From Pseudomonadota bacterium (GTDB lineage: Bacteria > Pseudomonadota > Gammaproteobacteria > Burkholderiales > Burkholderiaceae_C), in assembly GCA_021815805.1 (NCBI GenBank), contig JAKAZQ010000011.1, positions 1 to 64,000 on the forward strand: 64,000 nucleotides of DNA. The letters run 5' to 3'. A program made the translations under genes and the position numbers. This document shows positions 9,890-20,783 of the stretch, piece by piece (the first letter of the stretch is position 1; the number at the start of each line of letters is the position of its first letter). A model generated the notes under the pieces. That model saw only the letters and a program-made list of their open reading frames with translations, searched no databases and was not told the origin of the DNA.

Positions 9890-10017
9890 AGATTTGCGTC
9901 CAGGGCCGCGCCCGGCCGTACGCGCCGTTGCGCGACGACGCGCGGCCGCCCGCTGGCGGGCCATGCGCCACGGGCCGATGGACCCGGACGAACCCAAATC
10001 ACCCTTGGAGAACTTGC

Positions 10018-11433
10018 ATGAGCACACAGGTTGCTGACGTACTGAACATGGTGAAGGAAAACGACGTCAAGTTCGTCGATTTCCGCTTTACCGACACCCG
10101 CGGCAAGGAGCAGCACGTCACCGTGCCGGTGTCGGCGTTCGATGAGAGCAAGTTCACCCAGGGCCACGCCTTCGACGGCTCGTCGGTGGCGGGCTGGAAG
10201 GGGATCGAGGCCTCCGACATGCTGCTGATGCCGGATGCCAGCACCGCCAACATCGATCCGTTCATGGAGGAGACGACGCTGCTGCTGCAGTGCGACGTGC
10301 TCGAACCGGGCGACGGCAAGCCCTACGATCGCGATCCGCGCTCCATCGCCAAGAAGGCCGAAGCCTTTCTCAAGGCCTCGGGAATCGGCGACACCGCGTT
10401 CTTCGGCCCGGAACCCGAGTTCTTCATCTTCGACCAGGTGCGCTGGAACGTCGACATGTCGGGCTGCTTCGTCAAGATCGACTCCGACGAGGCCTCGTGG
10501 TCGAGCGGCGAGAAGATCGAAGGCGGCAACATGGGGCATCGCCCGGCGGTCAAGGGCGGCTACTTCCCGGTGCCGCCGGTGGACAGCCTGCAGGACATCC
10601 GTTCCGAGATGTGCCTGATCCTGGAACAGATGGGCGTGCCGGTCGAGGTGCACCACCACGAGGTCGCTGGCGCCGGCCAGTGCGAAATCGGCACCAAGTT
10701 CTCCACGCTGGTGCAACGCGCCGACTGGACCCAGGTGCTGAAGTACGTGGTGCACAACGTGGCCCACAGCTACGGCAAGACCGCCACCTTCATGCCCAAG
10801 CCGGTGGTCGGTGACAACGGCTCGGGCATGCACGTGCACCAGTCGATCTGGAAGGACGGCAAGAACCTGTTTGCCGGCAACGGCTACGCGGGTCTGTCCG
10901 AGTTCGCGCTGTACTACATCGGCGGCATCATCAAGCATGCGCGTGCGCTGAACGCCATCACCAACCCGGGCACCAACAGCTACAAGCGCCTGGTGCCGGG
11001 CTTCGAGGCCCCGGTGAAGCTCGCCTATTCGGCGCGCAACCGTTCCGCGTCGATCCGCGTGCCGTACGTGCAGAGCGACAAGGCGCGGCGCATCGAGGTG
11101 CGCTTCCCCGATCCCACCTGCAATCCGTACCTGGGCTTCGCCGCCATGCTGATGGCCGGGCTCGACGGCGTCGAGAACAAGATCCACCCGGGCGAAGCGG
11201 CAAGCAAGAACCTGTACGATCTGCCGCCCGAAGAGGACGCGAAGATCCCGACCGTGTGCTCCAGCCTCGACCAGGCGCTGGAATACCTCGACAAGGACCG
11301 CGCCTTCCTGACCCGCGGAGGCGTGTTCAGCAACGATTTCATCGATGCCTACATCGCGCTGAAGATGGAGGACGTCACGCGTTTCCGCATGACCACCCAT
11401 CCGCTCGAGTTCGAGATGTACTACTCGCTGTGA
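10018..11433 (+). CDS. glnA: Glutamine synthetase type I
   Basis: 471 aa; [51 protein letters not shown] motifs. Confidence 0.98.
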   Translation: MSTQVADVLNMVKENDVKFVDFRFTDTRGKEQHVTVPVSAFDESKFTQGHAFDGSSVAGWKGIEASDMLLMPDASTANIDPFMEETTLLLQCDVLEPGDGKPYDRDPRSIAKKAEAFLKASGIGDTAFFGPEPEFFIFDQVRWNVDMSGCFVKIDSDEASWSSGEKIEGGNMGHRPAVKGGYFPVPPVDSLQDIRSEMCLILEQMGVPVEVHHHEVAGAGQCEIGTKFSTLVQRADWTQVLKYVVHNVAHSYGKTATFMPKPVVGDNGSGMHVHQSIWKDGKNLFAGNGYAGLSEFALYYIGGIIKHARALNAITNPGTNSYKRLVPGFEAPVKLAYSARNRSASIRVPYVQSDKARRIEVRFPDPTCNPYLGFAAMLMAGLDGVENKIHPGEAASKNLYDLPPEEDAKIPTVCSSLDQALEYLDKDRAFLTRGGVFSNDFIDAYIALKMEDVTRFRMTTHPLEFEMYYSL

Positions 11434-11597
11434 TGCGCGCGCCCGCGGACGCCGGCAACGGTGCCCGCGGCGTGCTGCCAGGCTTGCGAACCGGCGCCGC
11501 AGTCGCGAGATTGCGGCGCCGGTTTACACTTGCGGCCATGCCCGCGCGCGCGCGCCGCGCAATCGGTCATTGGCCATTTCGTCCTTCGGGGTTTGAC

Positions 11598-12098
11598 ATG
11601 CGCACCGTTTCCGTCGGTCTTCTCGTCCTGCTGTGCATGCTCGCCGGCTCCGCCGCGCGCGCGCAGGACATCGACGCCAGCCGTGTCTATCGTTGCCCGG
11701 ACAATTCCTACACCAACATGCTGAGCGTGGTGCGGGAGAAGCACTGCCAGCCGGTCGACAATGCCAACATCAGCGTGCTGTCGCCGACGCCGCTGCCACG
11801 CGCGCGCACGCGCAGCGGCGCCGCCGGGCGGGCCTCGGCGCCCGACCAGATCAGTTCCGGCGCGCAAAGCGAGCGCGACGCCGAGGCGCGGCAACTGCTG
11901 CAGAGCGAACTTCAGACCCAGCAGGCCAAGCTGGCCGAGCAGCTGCAGGCCTACAACGGCGGGCATCCCGAGCGTCTGGGCAACGAGCGCAATTACCAGA
12001 AGTACCTCGACCGCGTGCAGTCGATGAAACAGCAGATCGACCTCACGCATGCCAACATCGACGCGCTGCAGCGCGAGTTGCAGCGCTACGCGCACTGA
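11598..12098 (+). CDS. Secreted DUF4124-like hypothetical protein with coiled-coil tail
   Basis: Signal peptide MRTVSVGLLVLLCMLAGSAARAQ, YRCPDNSYTNML, charged/Gln-rich C-terminus; sits between glnA and ntrB. Confidence 0.6.
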   Translation: MRTVSVGLLVLLCMLAGSAARAQDIDASRVYRCPDNSYTNMLSVVREKHCQPVDNANISVLSPTPLPRARTRSGAAGRASAPDQISSGAQSERDAEARQLLQSELQTQQAKLAEQLQAYNGGHPERLGNERNYQKYLDRVQSMKQQIDLTHANIDALQRELQRYAH

Positions 12099-12102
12099 GC
12101 CG

Positions 12103-13218
12103 GTGCCGCGCTCCGGCTCCCCCCTGGCGCCGGGTTCGAAGGCCGATCCGGCCGAACCCGCGGCCGAACCCGCGGCCGGCGCCCTCGACTGGCTCGCCAC
12201 CATGGCGGCGGTGGTCGACGCGCAGGGCCGCGTGGTGCATGCCAACACCGCGATGGAAGCCGGCCTCGGGCTGTCACGCCGCCAGATGCTCGGCCACGAC
12301 CTGGCGCAGTGGATGGGTCGCCACGACCCGCTGCACGAGGCGCTGCGCCAGGTGCTCGGCGAGGAGTTCTCGAGCAAGCGCTTCGACGACGCCATGGTGC
12401 CGCGGCTGGGCGCCGACGCGCTGCCGGTGCAGGTCATCGTCTCGCGCACCGAGTCGCCCGAACGCCTGCTGGTGGAATTCGTCGAACTCGGCCAGCAAAG
12501 CCGCCAGGAGCGCGAGGAGCAGTGGCACCGCCAGGCGCAGGCGAGCAAGGATCTGATTCGCAACCTGGCGCACGAGATCAAGAATCCGCTGGGCGGCATC
12601 CGCGGTGCCGCGCAATTGCTGCAGGACGAACTCGACAGCCGCGAATTGCGCGAGTACACGCGGGTCATCATCCACGAGGCCGATCGTCTGCAGGGGCTGG
12701 TCGATCGGCTGCTCGTGCCGCACCGGCGTCCGCACGTGGTGGCCGAGTTGAACATCCACGAAGTGCTGGAGCGCGTGCGCTCGGTGATCCTGGCCGAGTT
12801 CCCGCGCGGTCTCGAACTCGTGCGTGACTACGACGCCAGCCTGCCCGAGTTGCTCGGGGATCGCGAGCAGTTGATCCAGGCGGTGCTCAACATCGCGCAC
12901 AACGCCGCGCTGGCGCTGGCCGAGCGACGCGCCGCGGGCGACGCGCGCATGGTGTTCCGCACCCGCATCGCACGCCAGGTCACGGTGGCCAAGCAGCGCC
13001 ATCGCCTGGCATTGGTCTTGCATGTGATCGACAACGGCCCCGGAGTTCCAGACAGCATCAAGGATCGCATGTTCTTTCCTCTGGTCTCGGGGCGGGAAGG
13101 TGGTTCGGGCCTGGGTCTGACCCTGGCGCAGACCTTCATCCAACAGCATCAGGGGACCATCGAGTGCGACAGCCAGCCCGGACACACCGACTTTCGCATC
13201 CTGCTGCCGCTTGCCTGA
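12103..13218 (+). CDS. ntrB: Nitrogen regulation sensor histidine kinase NtrB (GTG start proposed)
   Basis: PAS-like N-terminus, NLAHEIKNPLGGIRGAAQLL H-box, VIDNGPGVPDSIKDRMFFPLVSGREGGSGLGLTLAQ. Confidence 0.92.
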   Translation: MPRSGSPLAPGSKADPAEPAAEPAAGALDWLATMAAVVDAQGRVVHANTAMEAGLGLSRRQMLGHDLAQWMGRHDPLHEALRQVLGEEFSSKRFDDAMVPRLGADALPVQVIVSRTESPERLLVEFVELGQQSRQEREEQWHRQAQASKDLIRNLAHEIKNPLGGIRGAAQLLQDELDSRELREYTRVIIHEADRLQGLVDRLLVPHRRPHVVAELNIHEVLERVRSVILAEFPRGLELVRDYDASLPELLGDREQLIQAVLNIAHNAALALAERRAAGDARMVFRTRIARQVTVAKQRHRLALVLHVIDNGPGVPDSIKDRMFFPLVSGREGGSGLGLTLAQTFIQQHQGTIECDSQPGHTDFRILLPLA

Positions 13219-13237
13219 ACAAGGCCGGGGGCCTGGC

Positions 13238-14680
13238 ATGAAGCCGATCTGGATCGTCGACGACGATCAGTCGATCCGTTTTGTGCTGGAGAAGGCCCTG
13301 GAGCGCGCAGGGCTTCCGGTGCGCAGCTTCGCCAGCACGCGCGAGGTGCAGGATGCCCTCGCCACCGCGCAGCCGCAGGTGCTGGTGTCCGACATCCGCA
13401 TGCCCGGGGGCAGCGGCATCGCGCTGCTGCAGGAGCTCAAGCGCAGTCAGCCGCAGTTGCCGGTGATCATCATGACCGCCTACTCCGACCTCGACAGTGC
13501 GGTCTCGGCGTTCCAGAGCGGCGCCTTTGAATACCTCAGCAAGCCCTTCGACGTCGACAAGGCGGTGGACCTGATCCGTCGCGCCGTCGACGAGAGCCTG
13601 CGCGAGCAGGGCGAGGCCGGGGCCGGGATGGAGACGCCGGAACTGCTCGGCAAGGCGCCGGCCATGCAGGACGTGTTCCGCGCCATCGGTCGCCTTTCAC
13701 CGTCGCTCGTGACGGTGCTGATCACCGGCGAGTCGGGCAGCGGCAAGGAACTCGTGGCGCAGGCGCTGCATCGCCACAGCCCGCGTGCGCAGGGGCCCTT
13801 CGTGGCCATCAACACCGCGGCGATCCCGCGCGACCTGCTGGAAAGCGAGCTGTTCGGGCACGAGCGCGGTGCCTTCACCGGCGCGCAGACCGCGCGCCGC
13901 GGGCGTTTCGAGCAGGCCGAGGGAGGCACGCTGTTCCTGGACGAGATCGGCGACATGCCCTACGAGTTGCAGACGCGCCTGCTGCGCGTGCTGTCCGACG
14001 GGCATTTCTATCGCGTCGGCGGACATGCCCCGATTCGCGCCAACGTGCGGGTGATCGCCGCGACCCACCAGAACCTGGAGCAGCGCGTGCGCGACGGGCT
14101 GTTCCGCGAGGATCTGTTCCACCGCCTGAACGTCATCCGCCTGCGCCTGCCGCCGTTGCGCGAGCGTCGCGAGGACATCGAGTTGCTGGTGCGCCATTTC
14201 CTGCACAAGAGCGCATCCGAGCTCGGCGTGGAGACCAAGCGCCTGTCCGCCGAGGCGCTGGCGGTGCTGCGAGCCTATGCGTTCCCCGGCAATGTGCGCG
14301 AACTGCAGAACCTGTGCCACTGGCTCACCGTGATGGCGCCGGGCCTGGTCATCGATGGCAAGGATCTGCCGCCCGAGCTGTCGGCCGCGCCCGACGTCGT
14401 GCCCGTGGCGGCGCCGGCGCCCGACGTCGTGCCCGTGGCGGCGCGGCAGGCGGCTGCCGGTGGCGCGCCATGGGAGGAGCAGCTCGTCGGCGTGGCGCGC
14501 GAGATGCTGCTGGGCGGCCAGGCCGACGTCATGGAGCATCTCACGCGGCGTTTCGAGGGCGTGCTGATACGCGCCGCGCTGGAACTCACCCACGGACGAC
14601 GCATCGAGGCGGCGCAGCGCCTGGGCATCGGCCGCAACACCATCACGCGCAAGATCCAGGAGCTCGGCCTCGACGAATGA
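13238..14680 (+). CDS. ntrC: Nitrogen regulation response regulator NtrC
   Basis: Receiver IWIVDDDQSIRFVLEKAL, sigma54 activator GESGSGKELVAQALH / GAFTGA, Fis-type C-terminus RIEAAQRLGIGRNTITRKIQELGLDE. Confidence 0.96.
   Translation: MKPIWIVDDDQSIRFVLEKALERAGLPVRSFASTREVQDALATAQPQVLVSDIRMPGGSGIALLQELKRSQPQLPVIIMTAYSDLDSAVSAFQSGAFEYLSKPFDVDKAVDLIRRAVDESLREQGEAGAGMETPELLGKAPAMQDVFRAIGRLSPSLVTVLITGESGSGKELVAQALHRHSPRAQGPFVAINTAAIPRDLLESELFGHERGAFTGAQTARRGRFEQAEGGTLFLDEIGDMPYELQTRLLRVLSDGHFYRVGGHAPIRANVRVIAATHQNLEQRVRDGLFREDLFHRLNVIRLRLPPLRERREDIELLVRHFLHKSASELGVETKRLSAEALAVLRAYAFPGNVRELQNLCHWLTVMAPGLVIDGKDLPPELSAAPDVVPVAAPAPDVVPVAARQAAAGGAPWEEQLVGVAREMLLGGQADVMEHLTRRFEGVLIRAALELTHGRRIEAAQRLGIGRNTITRKIQELGLDE
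14387..14446 (+). repeat. 30-bp in-frame tandem duplication in the ntrC linker
   Basis: GCGCCCGACGTCGTGCCCGTGGCGGCGC(C/G)G twice, encoding APDVVPVAAP/APDVVPVAAR. Confidence 0.95.
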
Positions 14681-14700
14681 CGCGGCGGCGCCGCTGCTCC

Positions 14701-15477
14701 TCAGGCGCCCGGCCAGTCGAGTTCGACGAGCACCGGCGCGTGGTCGCTGGGCCGCGGGTTGGCGCGCGGCGCGCGGTCGATGCGGCACCCGCGCAGGCTT
14801 GCGCGCAGCGCCTGCGACACCAGGATGTGGTCGATGCGCAGGCCCTGGTTCCTGCGGAACGCGAGGTTGCGGTAGTCCCACCAGCTCCAGCTTTTCGCGG
14901 GCTGCTCGAACAGGCGGAACGCGTCGACCAGTCCGAGCTCGACGAGCCTGCCGAAATGCCCGCGCTCCTCGGCCGTGCAGTGGATCTTGTCGCGCCAGGC
15001 ATCCGGGTCGTACACGTCGCGATCCTCCGGCGCGATGTTGAAGTCACCGAGCAGCACCAGCGCGCAATGGGTCGCGAGTTGCTGCTCCAGCCATGATTCC
15101 AGCGCCTCCAGCCAGCGCATCTTGTAGGCGAACTTCTCGCTGCCCGGTTCCTGGCCGTTGGGAAAATAGGCACCCACCACGCGCAGGCCGGCGACGCTGG
15201 CCGCGATCAGGCGCGCCTGCGGGTCGTCGAGCCCCGGCAGGTTGCGCTGCACGTCCGCCGCCGGAATGCGCGACAGCAGCGCGACGCCGTTGTAGGTCGG
15301 TTGCCCGAAACACTGCGCCTGCCACCCGGCTGCCAGCAGTTCGGCGTGCGGAAAGCGCGCGTCGACGAGCTTGGTTTCCTGCAGCACCACGACATCGGGC
15401 TGCTGCCCGGCCAGCCAGTCGAGCAACTGCGGCAGACGCACGGACAGGGAGTTCACATTCCAGGTGGCGAGTTTCAT
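14701..15477 (-). CDS. xthA: Exodeoxyribonuclease III
   Basis: MKLATWNVNSLSVRLPQLLDWL...VVLQETKLVD...YNGVALLSR...LLGDFNIAPEDRDVYDP...RNQGLRIDHILVS...SDHAPV. Confidence 0.95.
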   Translation of the reverse strand: MKLATWNVNSLSVRLPQLLDWLAGQQPDVVVLQETKLVDARFPHAELLAAGWQAQCFGQPTYNGVALLSRIPAADVQRNLPGLDDPQARLIAASVAGLRVVGAYFPNGQEPGSEKFAYKMRWLEALESWLEQQLATHCALVLLGDFNIAPEDRDVYDPDAWRDKIHCTAEERGHFGRLVELGLVDAFRLFEQPAKSWSWWDYRNLAFRRNQGLRIDHILVSQALRASLRGCRIDRAPRANPRPSDHAPVLVELDWPGA

Positions 15478-15628
15478 GCGATGGACGTTCGGGGGATGGG
15501 ACAGCGGGAGAGGAGGTCGAAACCCTTGACCTAAGACAAGGGATGGCGAAAAGTCAATCCCCTGTTTGTGGAAAAAAAGCCGCGAGGTGCTGCAAAGTTC
15601 ACGGGAATCAGTTACCTTGGAGTCACTT

Positions 15629-15713
15629 TGGCAAACCCGTCGAAAGGCGGGGACGCAAAGCCTCCGGTCTAAAGGCTGAAAAGCCCATGACAGCGGGGTT
15701 GCCGGCGCGGATT
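15629..15713 (+). promoter_or_regulatory. Cyclic-di-GMP-I (GEMM-I) riboswitch aptamer
   Basis: GGCAAACCCGTCGAAAGGCGGGGACGCAAAGCCTCCGGTCTAAAGG..AAAGCC..CATGACAGCGGGGTTGCC: conserved GCAAA, CGAAAG tetraloop hairpin, GGACGCAAAGCCTCCGG, and GGCAA/TTGCC closing pairing. Confidence 0.88.
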
Positions 15714-15782
15714 CGTGTCGTGACTTCTCGTGCTGTAGATGCATCGGCCGCTCTGGCCAACCGGATGGCAGCTTTGCCACCG

Positions 15783-15802
15783 TCCGCCCCGAAGGGGGCG
15801 GG
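15783..15802 (+). promoter_or_regulatory. Strong GC hairpin between riboswitch aptamer and start codon (putative expression platform)
   Basis: TCCGCCCCGAAGGGGGCGGGG; no T tract; about 20 nt upstream of the ATG at 15821. Confidence 0.5.
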
Positions 15803-15820
15803 GCCCAGGGAGCGACCGTC

Positions 15821-18127
<2,307 letters not shown>

Positions 18128-18158
18128 CCGCGAGCGCCCGGCGATGCCGTGGCGAATC

Positions 18159-18190
18159 GGAAGACGGTGGCTGAGATGCCACCGTCTTCC
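18159..18190 (+). terminator. Long perfect hairpin between the two lipoprotein genes
   Basis: GGAAGACGGTGGC-TGAGAT-GCCACCGTCTTCC, 13-bp perfect stem and 6-nt loop; no T tract. Confidence 0.6.
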
Positions 18191-18328
18191 TGGCGCAGAG
18201 AGGTTTCCATGGTTGTCGAATGCGCAGGCACAAGCCGCGCGAGAAGCCGATCCGGGAAGGCTGGGCGGCGCGCGCTGCGCAGGCGGCTCGGCCCTCGCGG
18301 ATCGAGCGTCGTGGCCCGTCCGCCGGGC

Positions 18329-19789
18329 ATGTTGCGCACTGCGGTGCTGCCGCTGCTCGCCGCGCTGACCCTCGCCGGCTGCGGGGGCGGCGGAGCGGCC
18401 GCCGGTGGCGCGGGCGCGACGACGCCGGGGCAGGCGAAAACACCCGGCGCGGCCACGCCGTCCGCCACGACGTCCGCCACCGGCGCCTGCGTGCCGCCGG
18501 CCTACGGCACGACCTCCGGCACTCTGACCATCGTGACCCAGTCGTGCCCGGCGGGCACCCAGGGCCAGCCCTATGCGGGTTGCACCGTGACGGCGCAGGG
18601 CGGCGTGCCCCCCTATACCTTCAGCGTCACCAACTCCCTCAGCTATCCGACGCTGCCCGAGGGCATGAGCATCGCGTCGTGCAATGGCCAGATCAGCTCC
18701 TCGTACATCGGCGGCCAGGGCTACTACGAGCCGCAGATCGTGGTCACGGATGCGGCCGGAAACCGGGCCACGCGCCAGATCGGCTTCTCCATCGCCGGCA
18801 ACAACGCCTTCCTGGAGAACATCTTCCCGTCGACGTCGATCTTCCACCATCGCGTCGACAGCCTGCCGGTGGACACCTCGCCGGCGGCGCCGATTCCCAG
18901 CGTGTATGCGTCGACGCACATCCGCGTGTTCTTCGGCAATACCTCGGGCGCCCCGTTCCCCAACGGCATCCCGGCGCTGAGCGTGCCCGCCGCGCAGCCC
19001 GACGTGGCAGTCGCCACGACCCAGTACCAGAGCTACTTTTCCTCCGGCCCGATCCCGAGTTACGCGCCCATCGAGGGCACCGCGGAATCGACCGGCGACC
19101 GCCATGTGATCGTCTACCGCCAGGGTACGTCGGGGCAGGCGCCGTCCCTGTATGAACTGTGGCAGGGTATCAACAAGGGTTCGTCCGGCTGGTCCGATTC
19201 GTCCAATGCGCTGTGGTCCGACACCACGTCGAATGCGCTGACTCCGCAGGGCGGCGGCACCGCCGACGCGGCGGGCCTGCCGGTAGGGCCGCTGCTGGTC
19301 ACCGCCGACGAAGTCATCGGCAGCGGCACGCCCGCGGCGCCGAATGGCGTGATCCGCCACCCGATCCGCTTCACCCTCAACCACATGCTGAACTACTGGG
19401 TGTGGCCGGCGACCTCCACGGCCGGGGTGGGATACTGCACGGACAGCAGCGGCAACGCCATCTCGGTCGGCCAGGAACTGTCGCAGTCGGCGCCGCCGGC
19501 GAGTTGCAACTCCTCGGCGCCGGCGGGCGAGATCTATCGCCTGAAGGCCAGTGTCGCCGACACGACCTGCGCGGCGACCAGTCCGCAGGCGGCGATCATC
19601 ATGACGGCGATGCGCGACTACGGCATCATCCTGGCCGACAACGGCATGTCCGGCGGGCTGATCGGAACCCCCGATTCGCGCTGGAACGATGCCGACCTGG
19701 CCTGCTTGCAACAACTCGTGCTGGCGGACTTCCAGCCGGTCAACGTGTCGAGCCTGATGGTCAGCCCGGACAGCGGGCTCACCCAGTAA
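18329..19789 (+). CDS. Putative secreted lipoprotein with Ig-like N-terminal region, unknown function
   Basis: MLRTAVLPLLAALTLAGCGGGG lipobox; QPYAGCTVTAQGGVPPYTFSVTN...LPEGMSI resembles putative-Ig domains; N-terminus parallels that of the upstream lipoprotein. Confidence 0.72.
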   Translation: MLRTAVLPLLAALTLAGCGGGGAAAGGAGATTPGQAKTPGAATPSATTSATGACVPPAYGTTSGTLTIVTQSCPAGTQGQPYAGCTVTAQGGVPPYTFSVTNSLSYPTLPEGMSIASCNGQISSSYIGGQGYYEPQIVVTDAAGNRATRQIGFSIAGNNAFLENIFPSTSIFHHRVDSLPVDTSPAAPIPSVYASTHIRVFFGNTSGAPFPNGIPALSVPAAQPDVAVATTQYQSYFSSGPIPSYAPIEGTAESTGDRHVIVYRQGTSGQAPSLYELWQGINKGSSGWSDSSNALWSDTTSNALTPQGGGTADAAGLPVGPLLVTADEVIGSGTPAAPNGVIRHPIRFTLNHMLNYWVWPATSTAGVGYCTDSSGNAISVGQELSQSAPPASCNSSAPAGEIYRLKASVADTTCAATSPQAAIIMTAMRDYGIILADNGMSGGLIGTPDSRWNDADLACLQQLVLADFQPVNVSSLMVSPDSGLTQ

Positions 19790-19829
19790 GCGCGGCGGCG
19801 GCCGCCGGCAGGCGGCACCTGGCCCGACG

Positions 19830-19852
19830 ACGGCGCGCCTGAGGCGCGCCGT
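19830..19852 (+). terminator. Hairpin between convergent genes
   Basis: ACGGCGCGCC-TGA-GGCGCGCCGT, 10-bp perfect stem. Confidence 0.55.
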
Positions 19853-19864
19853 TCGCATGACGCA

Positions 19865-20767
19865 TCAGGCGTCGTGGTGGGACATGGCCGGGCCATGGCT
19901 GCCGGCAGGCGCGCCGAGCGGCGCCGGCGCGGCCTCCAGCGTCGGCAATGCGAGCACCGCGCCGACCGGCAGCCCGAGCGCCGCGGCGATGCGTTGCAGG
20001 CGTGCCGGCTCGCCGTTGCTCCAGACGCACAGCGTGGGCGTGCCGTGTGTCTGCGGCAGTTCCCCGGCCAGGCGCGAGGCCTGCGCCGCCACCGCGTCGG
20101 CCGGATCGAGCAGCGTCGGCACGGCGTCGCCGAAGGCCGCGCGGATGCCGTCGAGCAGCAAGGGGTAGTGGGTGCAGCCCAGCACCACGCGGGTGCAGCG
20201 CGCCTCGCGCAGCGGCGCGCAGAAGCGTTCGAGCAGCGCCAGCGTGGCCGGGTCGTGCGGGCCGCGCGTCTCCACCGCCTCGGCCAGCCCGGGGCAGGGT
20301 TGCAGCAGCACCGCGGCGTCGCCGGCGTGGCGCGCCAGCAGCGTGCGAAAGCGGTCGCTGCCCAGCGTGCCCGGGGTCGCCAGCACCCCCACCGGACCGT
20401 CGCCGGCGGCGCGCAGCGCCAGCGCCGGCTTGATCGCCGGCTCGATGCCGACGAACGGCAGCTGCGGCCACTCGCTGCGCAACTCGGGCATCGCCATCGC
20501 GGTGGCGGTGTTGCACGCCACCACCACGAGTTGCGCGCCTTGTCGCAGCAGGAAGCGGGTGAGCAGGCGACAGCGCTGCAGCACGTAGGCGGCGTCGCGC
20601 TCGCCGTACGGGGCGTAGGCCGAGTCGGCCGCGTACAGCAGGCGTGCGTGCGGCAGGCGCCTGTGCAACGCGGCCAGCACGGTCAGGCCGCCGACGCCCG
20701 AGTCGAACACGCCGACGCACGGCGCCGACGTGCGCGTCGTGTCGCGGGCTTGCGGGATGCGCGTCAC
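19865..20767 (-). CDS. murI: Glutamate racemase
   Basis: VGVFDSGVGGLTVL, LLYAADSAYAPYG, VVACNTATA, VVLGCTHYPLL. Confidence 0.95.
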   Translation of the reverse strand: MTRIPQARDTTRTSAPCVGVFDSGVGGLTVLAALHRRLPHARLLYAADSAYAPYGERDAAYVLQRCRLLTRFLLRQGAQLVVVACNTATAMAMPELRSEWPQLPFVGIEPAIKPALALRAAGDGPVGVLATPGTLGSDRFRTLLARHAGDAAVLLQPCPGLAEAVETRGPHDPATLALLERFCAPLREARCTRVVLGCTHYPLLLDGIRAAFGDAVPTLLDPADAVAAQASRLAGELPQTHGTPTLCVWSNGEPARLQRIAAALGLPVGAVLALPTLEAAPAPLGAPAGSHGPAMSHHDA

Positions 20768-20783
20768 GGCCGCCGGGCGGGCA

